64,000 nt of DNA from Lachnospiraceae bacterium AM93-12TA (lineage in GTDB: Bacteria > Bacillota > Clostridia > Lachnospirales > Lachnospiraceae): contig JAQERH010000011.1 in assembly GCA_027698105.1 (NCBI GenBank), positions 12,920 to 76,919 of the forward strand. Direction: 5' to 3'. This document shows positions 24,715 to 33,171 of the stretch, one piece after another. The notes under the pieces were generated by a model. The model ran no database searches. It was given only the letters and a program-made list of their open reading frames with translations, and was not told the DNA's origin. Made by a program: the position numbers and the translations under genes. Position 1 is the stretch's first letter. Each line of letters opens with the position of its first letter.

Positions 24715-24927
24715 ATGCCAAGAATGAGCAAGAAACGGCGGCTGGAATGGTCTTTTTTCCTGCGGCAAGTGAAAGTCGGGAATTCCACCTGCGATCGTAT
24801 CACATACAATGACCTCTGCCGGGGCTGTACCCATAGCTGCAAGCAGAGCTTCCGGGCGGTTATCATACTCTGCCCCCACTACTACTCCAAACGCCGGAAA
24901 AAGGAGGACAGGGACAATGGCAGATAA
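24715..24927 (+). CDS. Small Cys-rich conserved element protein
   Basis: A 70-aa protein starting MPRMSKKRRLEWSFFL. The CxxCxxxC pattern (LCRGCTHSCKQSF) and a later Cys suggest metal binding. A relative with the same layout lies at 31657-31845. Both stand directly upstream of a replication-type gene. The function is unknown. Its end overlaps the next gene. Confidence 0.65.
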   Translation: MPRMSKKRRLEWSFFLRQVKVGNSTCDRITYNDLCRGCTHSCKQSFRAVIILCPHYYSKRRKKEDRDNGR

Positions 24928-25666
24928 CCGCAAGTATTACTACCTCAAGCTGAAAGAGAACTTTTTTGACAGCGACTCCATTGTGCTGCTGGAAGATATG
25001 AAAGACGGGATTTTATACTCCAATATCCTCTTGAAGCTGTACTTAAAATCGCTGAAAAACGGCGGGAAATTGCAGCTTGACGAGCATATCCCCTACACAG
25101 CGCAGATGATAGCGACACTGACCCGCCACCAGATAGGGACGGTTGAGAGGGCTTTAGAGATTTTCCGGCAGTTGGGGCTTGTGGAGCAGCTTGACAGCGG
25201 GGCTTTCTATATGACCGACATTGAGCTGATGATAGGACAGTCCTCTACCGAAGCCGAGCGGAAACGGGCTGCAAGACTGGAAAACAAGGCACTTTTACCG
25301 CCCCGGACAAAAGGCGGACATTTGTCCGACATTCGTCCACCAGAGATAGAGATAGAGTTAGAGAAAGAGATAGAGATAGAAAAAGAGAGAGAGGGAGAAA
25401 CGGGACACCCCGCCCCCGCCGCTTATGGCAGATACAACAATGTGATACTGACCGATACAGAGCTTTCCGGGCTAAAAACAGAGTTGCCCGACAAGTGGGA
25501 GTATTATATTGACCGGCTTTCCTGCCATATCGCTTCCACCGGGAAACAGTACCACAGCCATGCAGCCACCATTTACAAGTGGGCGCAGGAGGACGCTGCC
25601 AAAGGCAAGGCTGCCTCGAAACAGGGCATACCCGATTATTCATGCAAGGAGGGCGAGAGCTTATGA
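24917..25666 (+). CDS. Replisome organiser-like protein (DnaD-type initiator)
   Basis: A 249-aa protein whose N-terminal domain (YYLKLKENFFDSDSIVLLED, ILLKLYLKSLKNGGKL, TRHQIGTVERALEIFRQLGLV) is the phage replisome organiser/DnaD-like winged helix. The C-terminus has an acidic/basic repeat of Glu-Ile-Glu-Lys and a small terminal domain. It overlaps a DnaC-like loader, so the pair would start replication of the excised or transferred unit. AAGGAGG precedes ATG 24917. Confidence 0.82.
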   Translation: MADNRKYYYLKLKENFFDSDSIVLLEDMKDGILYSNILLKLYLKSLKNGGKLQLDEHIPYTAQMIATLTRHQIGTVERALEIFRQLGLVEQLDSGAFYMTDIELMIGQSSTEAERKRAARLENKALLPPRTKGGHLSDIRPPEIEIELEKEIEIEKEREGETGHPAPAAYGRYNNVILTDTELSGLKTELPDKWEYYIDRLSCHIASTGKQYHSHAATIYKWAQEDAAKGKAASKQGIPDYSCKEGESL

Positions 25667-26517
25667 AAAACGGAATTGAAGCTATGATTACGGACATTAC
25701 AGCCACTACCGCCGAAGCGGAGGACTACACAGGCGAGGACGGGCTTTTATACTGCGGTAAGTGCCATACGCCCAAAGAAGCCTATTTTGCAGAGGGAAAG
25801 ACTTGTTTCGGGCGTGACCGCCACCCGGCAGAGTGCGACTGCCAGCGGGCAGCCCGTGAAAAGCAGCAAGCCGCCGAAAGCCGACAGAAGCACCTTGAAA
25901 AAGTGGAGGACTTGAAACGCCGGGGCTTTACCGACCCTGCTATGCGGAACTGGACATTTGAGCATGACAACGGCAGAAACCCGCAGACCGAAACCGCCCG
26001 CTTTTATGTGGAGAGCTGGGAAACCATGCAGGCTGAAAATATCGGCTACCTGTTTTGGGGCGGCGTGGGGACGGGAAAAAGCTACCTTGCCGCCTGTATC
26101 GCCAACGCCCTTATGGAAAAAGAGGTTGCCGTCTGCATGACAAACTTTGCAACGATACTGGGTGACCTTGCCGCCAGCTTTGAGGGCAGGAACGAATATA
26201 TTTCCCGCCTTTGCAGCTACCCTCTGCTGATACTTGATGATTTCGGTATGGAGCGAGGAACAGAATACGGGCTGGAACAGGTTTACAGCGTGATTGACAG
26301 CCGTTACCGAAGCGGCAAGCCGCTGATCGCCACGACCAACCTCACGCTGGAGGAATTGCAGCACCCGCAGGACACGCCCCACGCCCGTATCTATGACAGG
26401 CTGACTTCCATGTGCGCCCCCGTCCGCTTCACGGGCAGCAACTTCCGAAAGGAAACCGCACAGGAAAAGCTGGAACGCTTAAAGCAACTGATGAAGCAGC
26501 GAAAGGAGAGCCTATGA
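25663..26517 (+). CDS. DnaC/IstB-like helicase loader ATPase
   Basis: A 284-aa AAA+ loader. An N-terminal zinc-finger-like segment (LYCGKCHTPKE with later CxC) precedes WGGVGTGKSYLAACIANAL (Walker A, about 157), LLILDDFGMERGTE (Walker B) and ATTNLTLEEL (sensor 1). RIYDRLTSMC carries the arginine region. It overlaps the replisome organiser by an ATGA and would recruit the host DnaB helicase. Confidence 0.87.
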   Translation: MKNGIEAMITDITATTAEAEDYTGEDGLLYCGKCHTPKEAYFAEGKTCFGRDRHPAECDCQRAAREKQQAAESRQKHLEKVEDLKRRGFTDPAMRNWTFEHDNGRNPQTETARFYVESWETMQAENIGYLFWGGVGTGKSYLAACIANALMEKEVAVCMTNFATILGDLAASFEGRNEYISRLCSYPLLILDDFGMERGTEYGLEQVYSVIDSRYRSGKPLIATTNLTLEELQHPQDTPHARIYDRLTSMCAPVRFTGSNFRKETAQEKLERLKQLMKQRKESL

Positions 26518-26702
26518 CAGAAACGAAACAGACAAGCACCACCAAAACAGACCGCCGCCCGGACTGTGTGACGGAAATCCGCATGGGCAACTCCGTCCTT
26601 ACCGTTTCCGGCTTCTTCAAGCAGGGCGCAACCGACACCGCAGCCGACAAGATGATGAAAGTGCTGGAAGCGGAAGCTGCTACACAAAAAACGGCGATTT
26701 GA
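26514..26702 (+). CDS. tnpW: TnpW-like small transposon protein
   Basis: A 62-aa protein matching transposon-encoded TnpW of Tn4451-like elements (VTEIRMGNSVLTVSGFFKQG, TAADKMMKVLEAEA). It overlaps the DnaC-like gene and stands just before the recombinase, as in other TnpX units. Its role in transposition is not established. A second member is at 49293-49460. Confidence 0.75.
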   Translation: MTETKQTSTTKTDRRPDCVTEIRMGNSVLTVSGFFKQGATDTAADKMMKVLEAEAATQKTAI

Positions 26703-26744
26703 CCGACCATAAAGAAGCAGATTTGACGCTTTTGCCGCTATACA

Positions 26745-26797
26745 GACAGCCGCCCCATGTGGTACAATCAAGGTACGGAATAGTGGGGCTGGCTGTC
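26745..26797 (+). promoter_or_regulatory. Dyad-embedded promoter of the first TnpX recombinase
   Basis: GACAGCCGCCCCA at the left and TGGGGCTGGCTGTC at the right form an interrupted palindrome. Between the arms lies an extended -10, TGGTACAAT. The second TnpX gene has the same layout. This suggests autoregulation by a protein bound to the arms. Confidence 0.5.
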
Positions 26798-26813
26798 GGA
26801 AACGGAGGATTTT

Positions 26814-28424
26814 ATGTTAAGACAGACCAACCAACAACCAATTACCGCCCTTTACCCAAGACTATCCCATGAGGACGAGCTGCAAGGCGAAAGCAATTCC
26901 ATTTCCAATCAGAAGCGTATCCTTGAAACCTATGCAAAGCAGAACGGCTTTTCCAATCTGCGCTGGTACACGGACGACGGTTATTCTGGTGCGAACTTTC
27001 AAAGACCCGGTTTTCAAGCCATGCTTGCGGACATTGAAGCCGGAAAAGTCGGGACAGTTATCGTAAAGGATATGTCGAGGTTAGGGCGAAACTACCTGCA
27101 AGTGGGAATGTACACGGAAATGATTTTCCCACAGAAAGGTGTCCGCTTCATCGCTATCAATGACGGAGTGGACAGCGCACAGGGCGACAATGACTTTGCC
27201 CCGCTGCGGAATATCTTTAACGAATGGCTGGTGAGAGATACGAGCAAGAAAATCAAAGCAGTAAAACGCTCAAAAGGCATGAATGGCAAGCCCATCACAA
27301 GCAAGCCTGTGTATGGCTACCTCATGGACGAGGATGAAAATTTCATTATTGACGAGGAAGCTGCACCCGTAGTCAAGCAGATATACAACCTCTGTCTTGC
27401 CGGGAATGGTCCGACCAAGATAGCCCGTATGCTCACAGAGCAGCAAATCCCCACGCCGGGAACGCTTGAATACCGCAGGACGGGCAGCACCCGCCGCTAC
27501 CACCCCGGCTATGAGTGCAAGTGGGCGACCAATACCGTAGTGCATATCCTTGAAAACCGGGAATACACAGGCTGTCTGGTAAATTTCAAGACAGAAAAAC
27601 TTTCTTACAAAGTCAAGCACAGTGTAGAAAATCCCCCGGAAAAGCAAGTGATTTTCGAGAACCACCACGAGCCTATCATAGACACCCAAACATGGGAACG
27701 GGTGCAGGAGCTTCGCAAACAGCGCAAACGCCCAAACCGCTATGATGAAGTGGGTTTGTTCTCCGGCATACTGTTCTGTGCGGACTGCGGCAGCGTGATG
27801 TATCAGCAGCGATACCAGACGGACAAGCGCAAGCAGGACTGTTATATCTGCGGCAACTACAAGAAACGCACCCATGACTGTACGGCGCACTTTATCCGCA
27901 CCGACCTCTTGACCGCTGGTGTACTCTCCAATCTGCGGAAAGTGACCAGCTATGCGGCAAAGCATGAAGCCCGGTTTATGAAACTCTTGATTGAGCAGAA
28001 CGAGGACGGGGGCAAACGCAGGAACGCCGCCAAGAAAAAGGAACTGGAAGCCTCCGAGAAACGCATAGCCGAGTTATCCGCTATCTTCAAGCGGCTGTAT
28101 GAGGACAGCGTGACCGGGCGCATATCAGACGAGCGTTTCACAGAGCTGTCGGCAGACTATGAAGCAGAGCAACGGGAGCTGAAAGAAAGAGCCGCTGCTA
28201 TTCAAGCGGAGCTTTCCAAAGCACAGGAAGCCACCGTGAACGCAGAAAAGTTTATGAATGTTGTCCGGCGGCATACCAGCTTTGAAGAACTTACCCCTAC
28301 TCTGCTGCGGGAGTTTGTAGAGAAAATCGTTGTGCATGAGTGCAGCTATGACGAGAACAAGACCCGCAGACAGGACATTGAGATTTATTATTCTTTTGTT
28401 GGCAAGGTGGACTTGCCCGAATAA
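26814..28424 (+). CDS. tnpX: TnpX-like large serine recombinase (first unit)
   Basis: A 536-aa large resolvase of the TnpX family for excision and insertion of a Tn4451-like unit. The catalytic domain has ALYPRLSHED with Ser18; Pro replaces the usual Cys before the Arg. [19 protein letters not shown] and INDGVDSAQGDNDFAP are family signatures. The zinc ribbon has FCADCGSVMY and CGNYKKRTHDC, followed by a coiled coil (about 400-480). The gene lies at the right end of its unit. All key residues look intact. Confidence 0.92.
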   Translation: MLRQTNQQPITALYPRLSHEDELQGESNSISNQKRILETYAKQNGFSNLRWYTDDGYSGANFQRPGFQAMLADIEAGKVGTVIVKDMSRLGRNYLQVGMYTEMIFPQKGVRFIAINDGVDSAQGDNDFAPLRNIFNEWLVRDTSKKIKAVKRSKGMNGKPITSKPVYGYLMDEDENFIIDEEAAPVVKQIYNLCLAGNGPTKIARMLTEQQIPTPGTLEYRRTGSTRRYHPGYECKWATNTVVHILENREYTGCLVNFKTEKLSYKVKHSVENPPEKQVIFENHHEPIIDTQTWERVQELRKQRKRPNRYDEVGLFSGILFCADCGSVMYQQRYQTDKRKQDCYICGNYKKRTHDCTAHFIRTDLLTAGVLSNLRKVTSYAAKHEARFMKLLIEQNEDGGKRRNAAKKKELEASEKRIAELSAIFKRLYEDSVTGRISDERFTELSADYEAEQRELKERAAAIQAELSKAQEATVNAEKFMNVVRRHTSFEELTPTLLREFVEKIVVHECSYDENKTRRQDIEIYYSFVGKVDLPE

Positions 28425-28431
28425 CCGCCCG

Positions 28432-28466
28432 ACCTATCCGACACAATGCGCAAGTGCCGGATAGGA
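28432..28466 (+). terminator. Hairpin after the first TnpX gene
   Basis: CCTATCCG / CGGATAGG with a 16-base loop, eight bases after the stop. No clean T-run follows, so it could be an end structure of the unit as well as a terminator. Confidence 0.4.
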
Positions 28467-28612
28467 ACGGCAAAATTTTTTACACTTCTATTACTTCTTT
28501 ATCGCACATCAGTAAAATCACAGGGCATTAAGCAGTTCATGGCTAATTAAAGGGAGCAAAAAGAAAGGAAAAGCACATCCAGACGGTATCAGCGGCAGGT
28601 TACAAGAATAAA

Positions 28613-28641
28613 TTGTGATTTCACAAGATTGGTGCTATAAT
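28613..28641 (+). promoter_or_regulatory. Promoter with operator for the small HTH gene
   Basis: TTGTGA (28613-28618), 17 bases, TATAAT (28636-28641). The -35 is one arm of TTGTGATTTCACAA, a perfect 6-base dyad and a likely operator for the HTH protein encoded just downstream. Confidence 0.6.
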
Positions 28642-28704
28642 AAGAGAAAAGTTCCTGCCGGGGCAGCCGCCCCGGTGGTATGGATAGGAAGGCGGGAAAG
28701 CAAT

Positions 28705-28977
28705 ATGCACATCAGCTATAAACCACTCTGGCATACACTGTTAGAGCGTGATATGAGAAAAGAAGATTTAAGGCTTGCTGCTGGTATGACAACGAATATG
28801 ATTGCCAACATGAGCAAAGAGGGAAAGCACATCAGCATGGACACATTAGCCCGTATCTGCGAAACGCTGAATTGTGAGATTACCGATGTAATTGAGTTAG
28901 TACCAGACGAGCCTGCTTCCACAGGAGGTAAGGAACATGAGCGAATTGAAACCAAGAATAACAGAAAACGGAATTGA
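28705..28977 (+). CDS. Cro/CI-type HTH regulator
   Basis: A 90-aa helix-turn-helix protein (LERDMRKEDLRLAAGMTTNMIANMSKEG, MDTLARICETLNCEITDVIEL) of the small XRE kind often linked to TnpV. Its 3' end overlaps the TnpV gene, so the two are co-translated. It probably autoregulates through the palindrome over its -35 box. Confidence 0.82.
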   Translation: MHISYKPLWHTLLERDMRKEDLRLAAGMTTNMIANMSKEGKHISMDTLARICETLNCEITDVIELVPDEPASTGGKEHERIETKNNRKRN

Positions 28978-29326
28978 TTATATCCTTGTTGGAGATTACT
29001 ACATCCCAGACTTGAAGCTGCCGGAAGAACACCGCCCCATCGGAAAGTACGGACGGATGCACCGGGAATATTTAAGAGAAGTCCACCCAGCCAGATTGAA
29101 CACATTGACCTTGACCGGGGAGTTATGGACATACCTTGCAGACCTGAACGAACAGGCACAGGAACGGTTAGACACCATCATGGAGCAGATGAAAGCCACC
29201 GAGGGCGTGACCGAGGAATTGAAGCGTACCCGTCAAATGGAATGGGTGCAGCGTTGCAATAACATTCACAACCGAGCAGAAGAAATTGTTTTGCATGATA
29301 TAATTTATTCATACGGGAGTAATTAA
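28937..29326 (+). CDS. tnpV: TnpV-like transposon protein
   Basis: A 129-aa protein matching TnpV of Tn4451-like elements: ITENGIDYILVGDYYIPDL, GRMHREYLREVHPARLNTL and the C-terminal EIVLHDIIYSY. The function is not established. It is placed after the recombinase, as is common when cargo has been added between elements. Confidence 0.78.
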   Translation: MSELKPRITENGIDYILVGDYYIPDLKLPEEHRPIGKYGRMHREYLREVHPARLNTLTLTGELWTYLADLNEQAQERLDTIMEQMKATEGVTEELKRTRQMEWVQRCNNIHNRAEEIVLHDIIYSYGSN

Positions 29327-29342
29327 ATCGGAGGTATATAAG

Positions 29343-30305
29343 ATGATTGAAATTGTATTTGGTGAAAGTGCCTGTGGAAGTTTGAAAATTGCCCAAACTT
29401 ACGGTAAGGGAAAGTATAGAGGAAGTGCAGTTTCGGTCTTTATGAGGCACGAAGATGGGAGTGTTCCATCTTCAGATGAAATGAAAGAAGCACAAATTCA
29501 AGCACAGGAACAAGAACATATTGCTTGGGAGAATGCTATTCCATTGGGAGGCAAGAGCAGTGATGTTTATTGTTTTGATATGGCTCTTAGTGTGGGAGAT
29601 ATTTCTGATAATGGAATTGGCGAACAGCGGAAAAATGTTCTCAAGAAAATGCTGTCTGTCTGGTTTGTAGAGGATTTAGACTATCAGGTTGAAGAAAAAA
29701 TACAGAAAATTAAAACTACATTGTCTTCGGTTATTGAACGATATGTAGCTGGGGAAGAAGTTCGTATTTGGTATAGCTATAATCCGGATGAACTTTGCGG
29801 TATGTACTGGCTTATGAAACAACTTCGACCATTAAACTGTCAGACAACAATTTATTTGGTTAAGTTACCTGCCTGGGAATATGGAAAAGAAAATACTATG
29901 ACATCCAAAATAGCATGGGGTGAGGTTTCTCCTGGCGAATGGGGAAAATATATAACTCTACAAGAAAAAGCTAAGCCTGTATTTCTTTCAGCTTGTGCTA
30001 TGAAATGGAATCAACTTCAAAATGAAAATGCACCTTTGCGTGCAATGCTAAATGGTAAATTGCAAAGTGTTTCAGAAGATATATATGATAGTTTCATTCT
30101 TCGTGAAATTGCGGAACAGCCAGAGCAATTCAAAATGGCTATTGTTATAGGTAATGTTTTAGGAAAATATCAACTTGGAATTAGTGATGTATGGATTTCT
30201 AATCGCATTGATAAAATGCTTGAAGATGGTGTGTTGGAAATTATACAGGACGCACCAAAGGGAGAAACAAATTATCGCCGGATATTAAGAAAACGAATGA
30301 AATAA
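29343..30305 (+). CDS. DUF1835/DUF3658-type protein (cargo)
   Basis: A 320-aa soluble protein. The start MIEIVFGESACGSLKIAQ matches DUF1835 proteins (HIVFGDSAAGSLK type). The middle RIWYSYNPDELCGMYWLMKQL and a C-terminal wHTH-like SDVWISNRIDKMLEDGVLEI fit the DUF1835-DUF3658 arrangement. The biological role is unknown. It is A+T-richer than the transposition genes around it, suggesting separate acquisition. Confidence 0.7.
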   Translation: MIEIVFGESACGSLKIAQTYGKGKYRGSAVSVFMRHEDGSVPSSDEMKEAQIQAQEQEHIAWENAIPLGGKSSDVYCFDMALSVGDISDNGIGEQRKNVLKKMLSVWFVEDLDYQVEEKIQKIKTTLSSVIERYVAGEEVRIWYSYNPDELCGMYWLMKQLRPLNCQTTIYLVKLPAWEYGKENTMTSKIAWGEVSPGEWGKYITLQEKAKPVFLSACAMKWNQLQNENAPLRAMLNGKLQSVSEDIYDSFILREIAEQPEQFKMAIVIGNVLGKYQLGISDVWISNRIDKMLEDGVLEIIQDAPKGETNYRRILRKRMK

Positions 30306-30318
30306 TAACCACAGCAAG

Positions 30319-30368
30319 AACCGCTGCTACATGGAAGGCACCCCAACCATGCAACAGCGGTTTTTTTT
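30319..30368 (+). terminator. Terminator between convergent genes
   Basis: ACCGCTG / CAGCGGT stem followed by eight T residues, at the meeting point of the DUF1835 gene and the minus-strand regulator. Confidence 0.8.
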
Positions 30369-31173
30369 ACCGTTTTTTCCTCTGGCTGATAGGTGTTCCC
30401 ATTTTCTTTGATTTTTGTAGAATCCGAATGAGCCAGCGAAATTCTTCTTCAGATAAATTTTTATAGTTGATACCGAGCTGCTTGCAGTAAAGCACTGCCA
30501 GTTTTTCCAAACGACTGCCCTTGAAATTTTCGACCGCTTCCAGATTTTCTTTCAGTTCATCGGCAACGGTGGTCTGGGGCGCACTCTCGCTGTCCTTTTT
30601 GTGGGTTTCCCGAATATCCCGGATAATGAGATTGAGGTCATCCAGAACCATATGGCTGAAATATTCATCATCACTGATATGGGCAGCTTGCAGCACTTTC
30701 AAATGCGGGTCATCTTCGCCGGGGCGATACCGTTCAATGATTTCATGCCGGACAGTATCGACAAGGGCGTTGAGGTTTTGAATCTGCATGGTGGCAATCC
30801 CATCCACATAAATCTCAATGTCCGCAAGAAACTTGATAAAGTCCTTATGGGTGGCAAGTTCGCAGAGCAGACGGTTGTTAATCCGACCGCTTTTCAGAAG
30901 TGCCACCATTTCATCGTTCAAATGCAGCTCCGTCAGTGGCGTGTTGATCTGCTCCCTGTTCTCTGTCCGGCACAACAGATAATCAACAGAAACCCCATAG
31001 AAGTCTGCCAGCGTGATGAGGTTTCCATGATTGATTTCCTTAAAATCTTCTTTTTCATAACTGCCAAGGGCTGATTTAGAAATACCCGTCAGCTTTGATA
31101 GTTCTTCCAGATTTAAGCCTTTGTCCTTGCGGAGTTCCCAAAGGCGTTCCTGTATGCTTGTTGCTCCTTTCAT
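30367..31173 (-). CDS. XRE-family regulator with long C-terminal domain
   Basis: A 268-aa protein. The N-terminal Cro/CI helix-turn-helix (IQERLWELRKDKGLNLEELS, GISKSALGSYEK, LITLADFYGVSVDYLL) is followed by a helical region of about 190 residues without a recognised domain. It is the only minus-strand gene in this part and faces away from the MobL module, so it probably represses that module from the intervening 480-base region. Confidence 0.85.
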   Translation of the reverse strand: MKGATSIQERLWELRKDKGLNLEELSKLTGISKSALGSYEKEDFKEINHGNLITLADFYGVSVDYLLCRTENREQINTPLTELHLNDEMVALLKSGRINNRLLCELATHKDFIKFLADIEIYVDGIATMQIQNLNALVDTVRHEIIERYRPGEDDPHLKVLQAAHISDDEYFSHMVLDDLNLIIRDIRETHKKDSESAPQTTVADELKENLEAVENFKGSRLEKLAVLYCKQLGINYKNLSEEEFRWLIRILQKSKKMGTPISQRKKR

Positions 31174-31656
31174 GGGCGCACGCTCCTTTCCGGTGGTTTT
31201 ATTTCTGCCATTTAACTGGATTATATCACACTTTCCGTAATCGTGGAAATTTCTGATTTTTACCCCTAATTCCTACTTTGTGGACATACGGCACAGGGCA
31301 CAAAAATGTTCTATGATACAGGTAGTTCATCGATGGATTATTCCAATCGAATGACCAGCCTGTGTGGGATATGCTTCCCCGGCGATGTAGCGCCATGACT
31401 TTTGGCAGGGATGTGGAGGAACCCTGACCGAAACGAGCGTACCAACGGGAGCGATACGCCGCTGTGAGATTCAGGGGAGGAACGACACCGGGGAGAACTG
31501 GCGAACTGACACCGAAATGATACCGAAACACGACAATCTGACAGGGGGATAGTCTACCCTATCGCTGATACTTCGGGAGATTTTAAGCGGCTCTATGACC
31601 GTAATTTTGCCGAAAATCGCCCCGAAACCATACACGAAAACGGGAGGAAGCGCAAT
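31174..31656. other. Non-coding regulatory region between regulator and MobL module
   Basis: About 480 bases with no credible gene. The open frame on the minus strand at 31226-31531 has no ribosome site and no family features. The stretch is G+C-rich with several short dyads. It should hold the promoters of both divergent units, but I could not name boxes with confidence. Confidence 0.35.
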
Positions 31657-31845
31657 ATGCCGAGAATGAGCAAAAAGCGGAAGCAGGAGCTTTCCTTTTA
31701 CCTCAATGACCAGGGGCGTGTCACTTACAACGAATTATGCCGGAAATGCCAGCATGGGTGCACGCAGAGCTTCCGAGCGGTTGTGGTTGACTGCCCCCGT
31801 TATTTATCCAAACGAGCAAAGAAAAAGGAGGAACACACCGAATGA
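31657..31845 (+). CDS. Small Cys-rich conserved element protein (second copy)
   Basis: A 62-aa protein, MPRMSKKRKQELSFYLND..., with LCRKCQHGCTQSF. It parallels the protein at 24715-24927 in start, Cys spacing and position before a replication-type gene. Its stop overlaps the next start (ATGA). The function is unknown. Confidence 0.65.
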   Translation: MPRMSKKRKQELSFYLNDQGRVTYNELCRKCQHGCTQSFRAVVVDCPRYLSKRAKKKEEHTE

Positions 31846-32183
31846 ATTTTGAATTTATGACGATAGACACACCCTTGCCGCCCTGTATGCCCTTTCCCAG
31901 AGCGTTGACAGGTTTTCCAGTCAGCAGCACTGCAAAGGTCATGTACTGCCGGATGTTAGACGCTATGCTATCCAAAGGACAGGAGGACGAGAATGGAATC
32001 CTGTTTGTCTGCTTCCCTGTTACAGCCATTGCGGCAGTCTTGTCCCGCAGCCCCATGACGGTCAAGCGTTCTCTGAATGAACTGGAAACCGCCGGACTTA
32101 TCATGCGGGTGCGTCAGGGCGTGGGGGAGCCAAACCGGATTTATGTGCTGATACCGGGAAAGGAGGACGCTGCCCTTGCCTGA
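31842..32183 (+). CDS. Small winged-helix replication-initiator-like protein
   Basis: A 113-aa protein with a single winged helix (SSTAKVMYCRMLDAMLSKG, FPVTAIAAVLSRSPMTVKRSLNELETAGLI). It resembles the N-terminal part of RepA-type initiators found in clostridial mobilisable elements. It could also be a plain regulator. It overlaps the genes on both sides, so it belongs to the MobL operon. Confidence 0.6.
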   Translation: MNFEFMTIDTPLPPCMPFPRALTGFPVSSTAKVMYCRMLDAMLSKGQEDENGILFVCFPVTAIAAVLSRSPMTVKRSLNELETAGLIMRVRQGVGEPNRIYVLIPGKEDAALA

Positions 32184-32472
32184 TACCTCAAAGCTGGAAA
32201 AACTCAACCGGGAGCTGGAGAAAAGCGAAAAGAAACTGCGGAAAGCTATCAATGATGAAAAGGCATTGCAACACCAGTTAAAGCAGCTTACCCGAAAAGA
32301 ACGGACACACCGGCTCTGTACCCGTGGCGGTATGCTGGAAAGTTTTCTGCAAGAACCGGAACGCCTGACAGATGATGATGTCATGCTGTTGTTGAAACTC
32401 ATTTTTCACAGGCAGGACACGCAGGAACTATTGAAAAAACTGCTGGAACGGGAGAAGCCGGAAACCCCTTAG
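32176..32472 (+). CDS. DUF3847-family relaxase-accessory protein
   Basis: A 98-aa coiled-coil protein starting at TTG (AAAGGAGG upstream). ERTHRLCTRGGMLESFL and TDDDVMLLLKLIFHR define the DUF3847 family. An oriT-like dyad begins just after its stop codon and the MobL relaxase follows, mirroring the layout at 5.1-6.3 kb. A relaxosome role is inferred. Confidence 0.75.
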   Translation: MPDTSKLEKLNRELEKSEKKLRKAINDEKALQHQLKQLTRKERTHRLCTRGGMLESFLQEPERLTDDDVMLLLKLIFHRQDTQELLKKLLEREKPETP

Positions 32473-32475
32473 TTT

Positions 32476-32526
32476 ACTAAGGGCGCAATTATACACCACC
32501 CAGAGGATGGTGCATTGCGTTCTCCG
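32476..32526. other. Candidate MobQ-type oriT of the second MobL module
   Basis: GGGCGCAATTATACACC opposite GGATGGTGCATTGCGT forms a dyad. The minus strand at 32478-32491 reads TAATTGCGCCCTTA, close to the MobQ nic region TAAGTGCGCCCTT. It is similar in layout to 5154-5200. Confidence 0.6.
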
Positions 32527-32764
32527 AAGGCTCCTCGCCGGAGGGCTGTGATTTTCCGCAGTCATGGTCTGCTCCAAATCATACAGGGGACACTACGCTT
32601 CCCCTGCGCTGGCTGCCGCCAGCTACCCTTTTGTGGACTTGCCATCTAGGAACACCTTGCCTTGCAAGCTGTTCCCAGCCGACAAGTTTTATAAAATATA
32701 CTATCTTTTCGATAGGCAATGCAGTATAATAAAGACAGCAACAAATTAGAAGGAGGTATTTTAT

Positions 32765-32986
32765 ATGTTTAAAAAGGCTTTTTGGGTTCCTTATGAGGAT
32801 AGTACCAATTACCCAACTCTTGCAAAAACTATGGAAGCAATTTCAAAATATTGTGAAGAAAATGGCGAGTCTTATACATTTATTAACGATGACGAAGTGG
32901 AGATAAATGGAAAAAGATATGAAATATATCGGGGCTACGAAAATGGTAGTAGGGGAAATTACGGTATAAAATGCAAAGAAAAATAA
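32765..32986 (+). CDS. DUF4318-like small protein
   Basis: A 73-aa protein (MFKKAFWVPYEDSTNYPTLAKTM..., ending YGIKCKEK). Length, start and the end motif resemble DUF4318 proteins of Lachnospiraceae elements. The function is unknown. It has a strong AGAAGGAGG site and is A+T-richer than its neighbours. It lies between oriT and the relaxase. Confidence 0.6.
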   Translation: MFKKAFWVPYEDSTNYPTLAKTMEAISKYCEENGESYTFINDDEVEINGKRYEIYRGYENGSRGNYGIKCKEK

Positions 32987-33068
32987 TTTCCAGTTTTTCA
33001 TTCCCTACACATCGGGTCAACTTGTCCCGAACTTTTACAACTAAATACCCGCCGCCCATACAGCGGCA

Positions 33069-33105
33069 CACCAAGCAGGAAATCTGAAAAAGGTCTCCTG
33101 CTTTT
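33069..33105 (+). terminator. Hairpin with T-run upstream of the MobL gene
   Basis: GCAGGA / TCCTGC with T7 follows. Together with the preceding CCGCCCATACAGCGGC it closely parallels 22125-22195 before mobC, suggesting a shared attenuator-like leader. Confidence 0.6.
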
Positions 33106-33171
33106 TTTCTGCCCAAAATGAGGTGGTAAAACGCCACCCCATCCACCAATTACCGAAAGGAGGAACACGAA

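Noticed and set aside
31226..31531. 101-residue minus-strand frame
   Set aside because: No ribosome site, Pro/Arg-rich composition and location in a regulatory gap; judged non-coding.
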